NCBI GenBank assembly: GCA_903831455.1
Contig: CAIKXV010000197.1
Coordinates: forward strand, 1 to 64,000
DNA length: 64,000 nucleotides
From: an uncultured Pseudomonadota bacterium
GTDB taxonomy: Bacteria; Pseudomonadota; Gammaproteobacteria; Burkholderiales; CAIKXV01
Direction of reading: 5' to 3'
In this document: piece by piece, positions 59,718 through 64,000 of the stretch
How the letters are laid out: every line of letters starts with the position of its first letter
How positions within the stretch are numbered: the stretch's first letter is position 1
The notes under the pieces: model-generated
What the model saw: only the letters and a program-made list of their open reading frames with translations
What the model was told of the DNA's origin: nothing
Database searches by the model: none
Made by a program: the position numbers and the translations under genes

Positions 59718-60632
59718 ATGAGTACGCAGGTCAGCATCACCGGGCAGGAGCACTGGACGAACAAGGGCGACGTGCGCCTCTACCTCTGGGAGAAGAAGGC
59801 TGCGCCGGGCACGGCCCATCGCGGCACCATCCTGTGGGTCCACGGCTCGTCGATGGCCTCGACCCCGACCTTCGACCTGGTGGTGCCGGGGCGTCCGGAC
59901 TCGTCCGTGATGGACTGGTTCGCCCAGCGTGGCTACGACAACTGGTGCGTCGACATGGAGGGCTACGGCCGATCCGACAAGTCGCGCGACATCTACTTCG
60001 ACATCGCCAACGGGGCCGACGACCTGAAGGCGGCGACCGACTACATCATGGGCCTGCGCGGCGCGCAGCGCTTCCATGTGTACGGGATTTCATCCGGCGC
60101 GCTGCGTGCCGCGCTGTTCGCGCAACGCAACCCCGAGCGCGTCGCCCGCCTGGCGCTCGACGCGTTCGTGTGGACCGGCGAAGGCGCGCCGACCCTGGCC
60201 GAGCGGCGCAAGAAGCTGCCCGACTTCATCGCCCGCAAGAAGCGCCCGATCGACCGCGCCTTCGTCCACTCGATCTTCAATCGCGACCACCCCGGTTGCG
60301 CCGAGGAGCGGGTCATCGAGGCCTTCGCCGATGCGATCCTCGCGCTCGACCACGAGATGCCGACCGGCACCTACGTGGACATGTGCTCGAAGCTGCCGGT
60401 GGTCGATCCGGAGAAGATCCCGGTGCCGACGATCCTGATGCGCGGCGAGTTCGACGGCATCGCGGCCTTCGACGACCTGGTCGAGTTCTTCAAGCGGCTA
60501 CCCAACCCGGACAAGCAGTTCTCGGTGATGGCCGGCATCTCGCACGCGAGCTTCCAGCAGAAGAACTACCTGATGGTCTACCACATCCTCCACGGCTTCT
60601 TCAGCCAGCCGGAGCCGGAGTATCGCGGCTGA
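59718..60632 (+). CDS. Alpha/beta hydrolase
   Basis: ILWVHGSSMASTPTFDL, YGISSGALRAALFAQ nucleophile elbow, ILMRGEFDGIAAFDD, GISHASF. Confidence 0.9.
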   Translation: MSTQVSITGQEHWTNKGDVRLYLWEKKAAPGTAHRGTILWVHGSSMASTPTFDLVVPGRPDSSVMDWFAQRGYDNWCVDMEGYGRSDKSRDIYFDIANGADDLKAATDYIMGLRGAQRFHVYGISSGALRAALFAQRNPERVARLALDAFVWTGEGAPTLAERRKKLPDFIARKKRPIDRAFVHSIFNRDHPGCAEERVIEAFADAILALDHEMPTGTYVDMCSKLPVVDPEKIPVPTILMRGEFDGIAAFDDLVEFFKRLPNPDKQFSVMAGISHASFQQKNYLMVYHILHGFFSQPEPEYRG

Positions 60633-60864
60633 TCGACGCTCCGGCGAGGGAGTACGCCCGCCACGGCGTCTGCCTCGCCGACCTCCGGGTTCCGCGTCCG
60701 GATGGCGGTCGAGGCCCGCCCTCGACCTCGACCGTGCGAGGCCGTGCAGTCCCGCACGGCCGCCCCCTCGCGCGACCCGCCGCGACCGGCGATCGTGCCG
60801 CCCGGTCGACCCATGCCCGCCTGCGCCGGATCGGCCGATCGTGCGATGGCGGTTGCGTCGACGA

Positions 60865-61839
60865 TCAGTCGATCTTCGCGCCGACGCTCTTGACCGCCTG
60901 CGCCCACTTGACCAGTTCGGACGCATACAGCCTGGCGAACTCCTCGGGCGTGCCCGCCACGATGGTGTTGCCCGCCTCCTCGAGCGTGCGGCGGATCTCC
61001 GGCACCCGCAGCACCCGCCCGATCTCGCCGTTCATGCGACCGACGAGATCCCTCGGCGTCGATGCCGGCGCCAGCAGGCCCAGCCAAAGCGTCGCGTCGT
61101 AACCGGGCACCGTCTCGCCGATCGCCGGCACGTCGGGCATCGCCGGATTGCGCTTGGGCGTGGTGACGCCCAGTGCGCGCAGCCGCCCGGCCTTGATCGA
61201 CGGCAACACCGCGCTCATGCCGGTGAAGGACATCGAGACCTCGCCGCCCAGCAGCGCGGCGATCGCAGGCCCGCTGCCCTTGAAGGGCACGTGCTCCATG
61301 TCGACCTTGGCCATCGACTCGAACATCGCGGCGAACAGGTGCTGGGAACTACCGTTGCCCGACGACGCATAGAAGATCTGCTTCGGGCGCTTGCGCGCGA
61401 CCTGGATCAGTTCGGCGACGTTGCGTGCCGGAAAAGAGGGGTGCACGACCAGCACGTTCGGCGTGGAGGCGATGTGCATGACCGCCGTGAAATCCCGCGC
61501 CGGATCGTAGGGCAGCTTGACGTACAGCGCCGCGTTGATCGCGTTGGTGTTGGACACCACGAGCCAGGTGTAACCATCGCCGGGGGCTCGGGCCACCGCT
61601 TCGGTACCCAGCGTGCCACCGGCCCCGGGACGGTTCTCGATCACCACCTGCTGGCCGATCGTCTCCGACAGGCGCTGGCCGATGACGCGGGCCGGGATGT
61701 CGGCCACGCCGCCAGCCGAAAACGGCACGATCCAGCGCACGGGCTTCACGGGCCAGGCCTGGGCACAGGCAGGCAACGCGCAGGCGAGCGCCGCGGCGAA
61801 CACGCCGGCACGGGCGCGAGGGATCGACAGACGGATCAT
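60865..61839 (-). CDS. Bug/TctC family substrate-binding protein
   Basis: WPVKPVRWIVPFSAGGVADIPARVIGQRL, IENRPGAGGTLGTEAVARAPGDGYTW. Confidence 0.95.
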   Translation of the reverse strand: MIRLSIPRARAGVFAAALACALPACAQAWPVKPVRWIVPFSAGGVADIPARVIGQRLSETIGQQVVIENRPGAGGTLGTEAVARAPGDGYTWLVVSNTNAINAALYVKLPYDPARDFTAVMHIASTPNVLVVHPSFPARNVAELIQVARKRPKQIFYASSGNGSSQHLFAAMFESMAKVDMEHVPFKGSGPAIAALLGGEVSMSFTGMSAVLPSIKAGRLRALGVTTPKRNPAMPDVPAIGETVPGYDATLWLGLLAPASTPRDLVGRMNGEIGRVLRVPEIRRTLEEAGNTIVAGTPEEFARLYASELVKWAQAVKSVGAKID

Positions 61840-62040
61840 GGCGACGGGTCCTTCTCGGGTCGTGGGGTGCAGGCCTGCGGCGGCGGCACCCCACGGGGTA
61901 CCCCGGTCGCGCGCGGCCGCGATGCTAACATCGACGCGCAGCCCCGCCGCGCAGGGCACCGGCGTCCGGTAGGGACCGGAGAACCTGCCGTCCGCCCCGC
62001 GACGCCCTGCGCCGAGCCGACCCCCACAGAGACCGATGCG

Positions 62041-63747
62041 ATGACCCAGATGACCGGCGCCGAAGCCATGGTGCGCATGCTCGAGGCGCACGGCGTCAGG
62101 CACCTGTTCGGGCTGTGCGGGGACACCAGCCTGCCCTTCTACGACGCGCTCGCCCGGCTCGATCACGGCATCGAGCACGTGCTCACCCGCGACGAGCGGC
62201 ATGCAGCCTACATGGCCGATGGCTACGCCCGGGTGACCGGCAAGGTCGGCGTCTGCGAGGGCCCCAGCGGGGGCGGCGCCACCTACATCCTGCCGGGGGT
62301 GGTCGAGGCGAACGAGTCGTCGATTCCCGTGCTGGCGATCAACTCGGACATCTCCGCGGCGAGCCGTGGCCGCTACACGCTCACCGAACTGGACCAGGAG
62401 GCGCTGTTCCGGCCGCTCACCGGCTGGAATGGCGTGATCCGCAGCGCGACCCGGCTGCCGCAGATGGTGCGCGAGGCCTTCGCCCACATGACCTCCGGTC
62501 GCCCCTGCGCCGCGCACCTCGCGCTGCCGTTCGACGTGCAGCGACAGCCGGTCGAGGTGGCGGACGTCTGGGCGGACGCGAGCCTGGGTCGGTATCCGTC
62601 GCGGCCACAGGGTGCCGATCCAGCCGCGGTCCTCGCGGCTGCGCGGCAGCTCGCCTCGGCGACGCGTCCGCTGATCGTGTGCGGCGGCGGGCCGGTCATC
62701 GCCGGAGCCTTCGACGAAGTCCGTCGGCTCGCCGAGCGACTGGGCGCACCGGTCGCCACCAGCGTGAGCGGCCGCGGCATCCTCGAGGACGCCCATCCGC
62801 TCGCGCTCGGCGTCGTGGGCAGCAACGGCGGGACCCTGCCCACGCGGGAAGTCGTGGCCGACTCCGACCTCGTGTTCTTCATCGGTTGCCGTGCCGGTTC
62901 GGTCACCACCGAAAAATGGCGGCATCCCGCGCGCGATCGCCAGCGCATCGTCCAGCTGGACGCGGATCCGGCGACGCTGGGCGCGAACTATCCGCTCGAT
63001 GCCGGCATCGCCGGCGACGCGCGGCTCGCGCTGGCGCAGCTGCTCGACGCGCTCGACGCCGAGGCCACTTCCGCCCACGCATCGACCCCGCGCGGGGACT
63101 GGGGCTCGGCTCGCGTTCAGGCGGCCCGTGCAGCGAAGTTCGCGCCCTTCGCCGAACTGGCTGCATCGACGGATACCCCCCTTCGGCCGGAACGGCTGGT
63201 CTCCACGCTGGACGAGGTGCTCGATCCGCGATCGATCGTCGTGGCCGATCCCGGTACCCCCTGCCCGTATCTCTCCGCGTATCACCGGATCGAACGGCGC
63301 GGTCGTCACTACTGGTCCAATCGGGCACACGGCGCGCTGGGCTATTCGCTCGCCGCAGCCATCGGCGCGGCGGTCGGCAGCCCGGGCACGCGCGTGGTGG
63401 CCATGATGGGCGACGGCAGCTTCGGCATGTGCTGCGGCGAACTCGAGACGCTGGCCCGCCTTGGGCTGCCGGTGACCGCGATCGTGGTCTCGAATGCCAC
63501 TTACGGGTGGATCAAGGCCGGGCAGCGCTCCGGATTCGAGCAGCGCTATTTTTCGGTCGACTTCGGCCGCACCGACCACGCCCGCGTCGCCGAGGCATTC
63601 GGGGTGCGCGCGTGGCGCGTCACCGAACCCGCAGACTTGCGCGGTGCGCTGGCGGCCGCACTGGAGGCCGCAGGTCCGAACGTGGTGGATGTCTGCTGCC
63701 AGCCGCTGCACGAGGCCCGTGCGCCCGTCTCGGAGTGGGTGGCGTGA
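62041..63747 (+). CDS. Thiamine diphosphate-binding protein (acetolactate synthase-like)
   Basis: GVRHLFGLCGDTSLPFYDAL, GYARVTGKVGVCEGPSGGGATY, GDGSFGMCCGELETLARLGLPVTAIVVSNATYGWIK. Confidence 0.93.
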   Translation: MTQMTGAEAMVRMLEAHGVRHLFGLCGDTSLPFYDALARLDHGIEHVLTRDERHAAYMADGYARVTGKVGVCEGPSGGGATYILPGVVEANESSIPVLAINSDISAASRGRYTLTELDQEALFRPLTGWNGVIRSATRLPQMVREAFAHMTSGRPCAAHLALPFDVQRQPVEVADVWADASLGRYPSRPQGADPAAVLAAARQLASATRPLIVCGGGPVIAGAFDEVRRLAERLGAPVATSVSGRGILEDAHPLALGVVGSNGGTLPTREVVADSDLVFFIGCRAGSVTTEKWRHPARDRQRIVQLDADPATLGANYPLDAGIAGDARLALAQLLDALDAEATSAHASTPRGDWGSARVQAARAAKFAPFAELAASTDTPLRPERLVSTLDEVLDPRSIVVADPGTPCPYLSAYHRIERRGRHYWSNRAHGALGYSLAAAIGAAVGSPGTRVVAMMGDGSFGMCCGELETLARLGLPVTAIVVSNATYGWIKAGQRSGFEQRYFSVDFGRTDHARVAEAFGVRAWRVTEPADLRGALAAALEAAGPNVVDVCCQPLHEARAPVSEWVA

Positions 63748-63841
63748 CGGACGATCGCGTGCACCGCCCGCAGGCGTCGGCATGCATGGCGGTCCGATAT
63801 GGATGCGACCGCGGGCTGCGCGGGACCCTGGAGGCTGCGGC

Positions 63842-64000
63842 ATGAAGCGTCGACTTTCCGATCTGCTCGCCGGCAGCACGGGGCGGGTCGTGGGCAACCG
63901 GGTGCGCGACCTCGGACGTTCGCTCGGCGATGCCGCGACCCGATCGGCACAGGCGGTGGCCTCGCGCGCGCCGGACGCGCAGACCCTGCGGCGGGGCGTC
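63842..64000 (+). CDS. Partial CDS running off the window edge, product unknown
   Basis: ATG behind GGAGG; MKRRLSDLLAGSTGRVVGNRVRDLGRSLGDAATRSAQAVASRAPDAQTLRRGV...; no stop in window. Confidence 0.6.
   Translation, partial: MKRRLSDLLAGSTGRVVGNRVRDLGRSLGDAATRSAQAVASRAPDAQTLRRGV

Noticed and set aside
60865-63897. 1010-aa minus-strand ORF as a single protein
   Set aside because: Only the C-terminal 324 residues from ATG at 61839 are a real Bug protein; the upstream part is antisense to the ThDP enzyme.
1-64000. CRISPR array, prophage, transposon or toxin-antitoxin/defence island
   Set aside because: No regularly spaced repeats, cas genes, phage structural genes, transposases or recognisable defence genes on reading both strands.

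Overview
The window is a 64 kb high-GC chromosomal segment that looks like Burkholderiales-type betaproteobacterium; this is inferred from protein content and was not computed. It is densely coding and mostly metabolic. Contents: a minus-strand catabolic cluster (CocE-type hydrolase, two enolase-superfamily enzymes, TauD-type dioxygenase, HIBADH-type dehydrogenase); five orphan Bug/TctC-type solute-binding proteins with no TctA/TctB; a TolC-MFP-RND efflux operon; an HtpX / SPFH / NfeD membrane quality-control group; a ChaN-PDZ fusion next to an M1-like metallopeptidase; tRNA-Arg(CCT); aconitase; an isoquinoline-oxidoreductase-type molybdoenzyme pair; an AspT-like transporter; alanine dehydrogenase with a near-consensus FNR-type box upstream; a membrane-anchored TAXI protein; a cytochrome b561-like / cytochrome c' pair; a Crp/Fnr regulator; a CheY-CheA pair; and a ThDP-dependent enzyme. 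I found no CRISPR array, prophage, transposase or obvious defence system. The best leads are small: a probable ATT start on an RDD-family gene, an AT-rich island with an uncalled 36-aa ORF behind a strong Shine-Dalgarno, an interrupted ORF next to an orphan 175-aa protein, and the FNR-type box upstream of ald. Starts were refined by eye from Shine-Dalgarno sites and domain N-termini. Product names come from motif and family recognition, not database searches.
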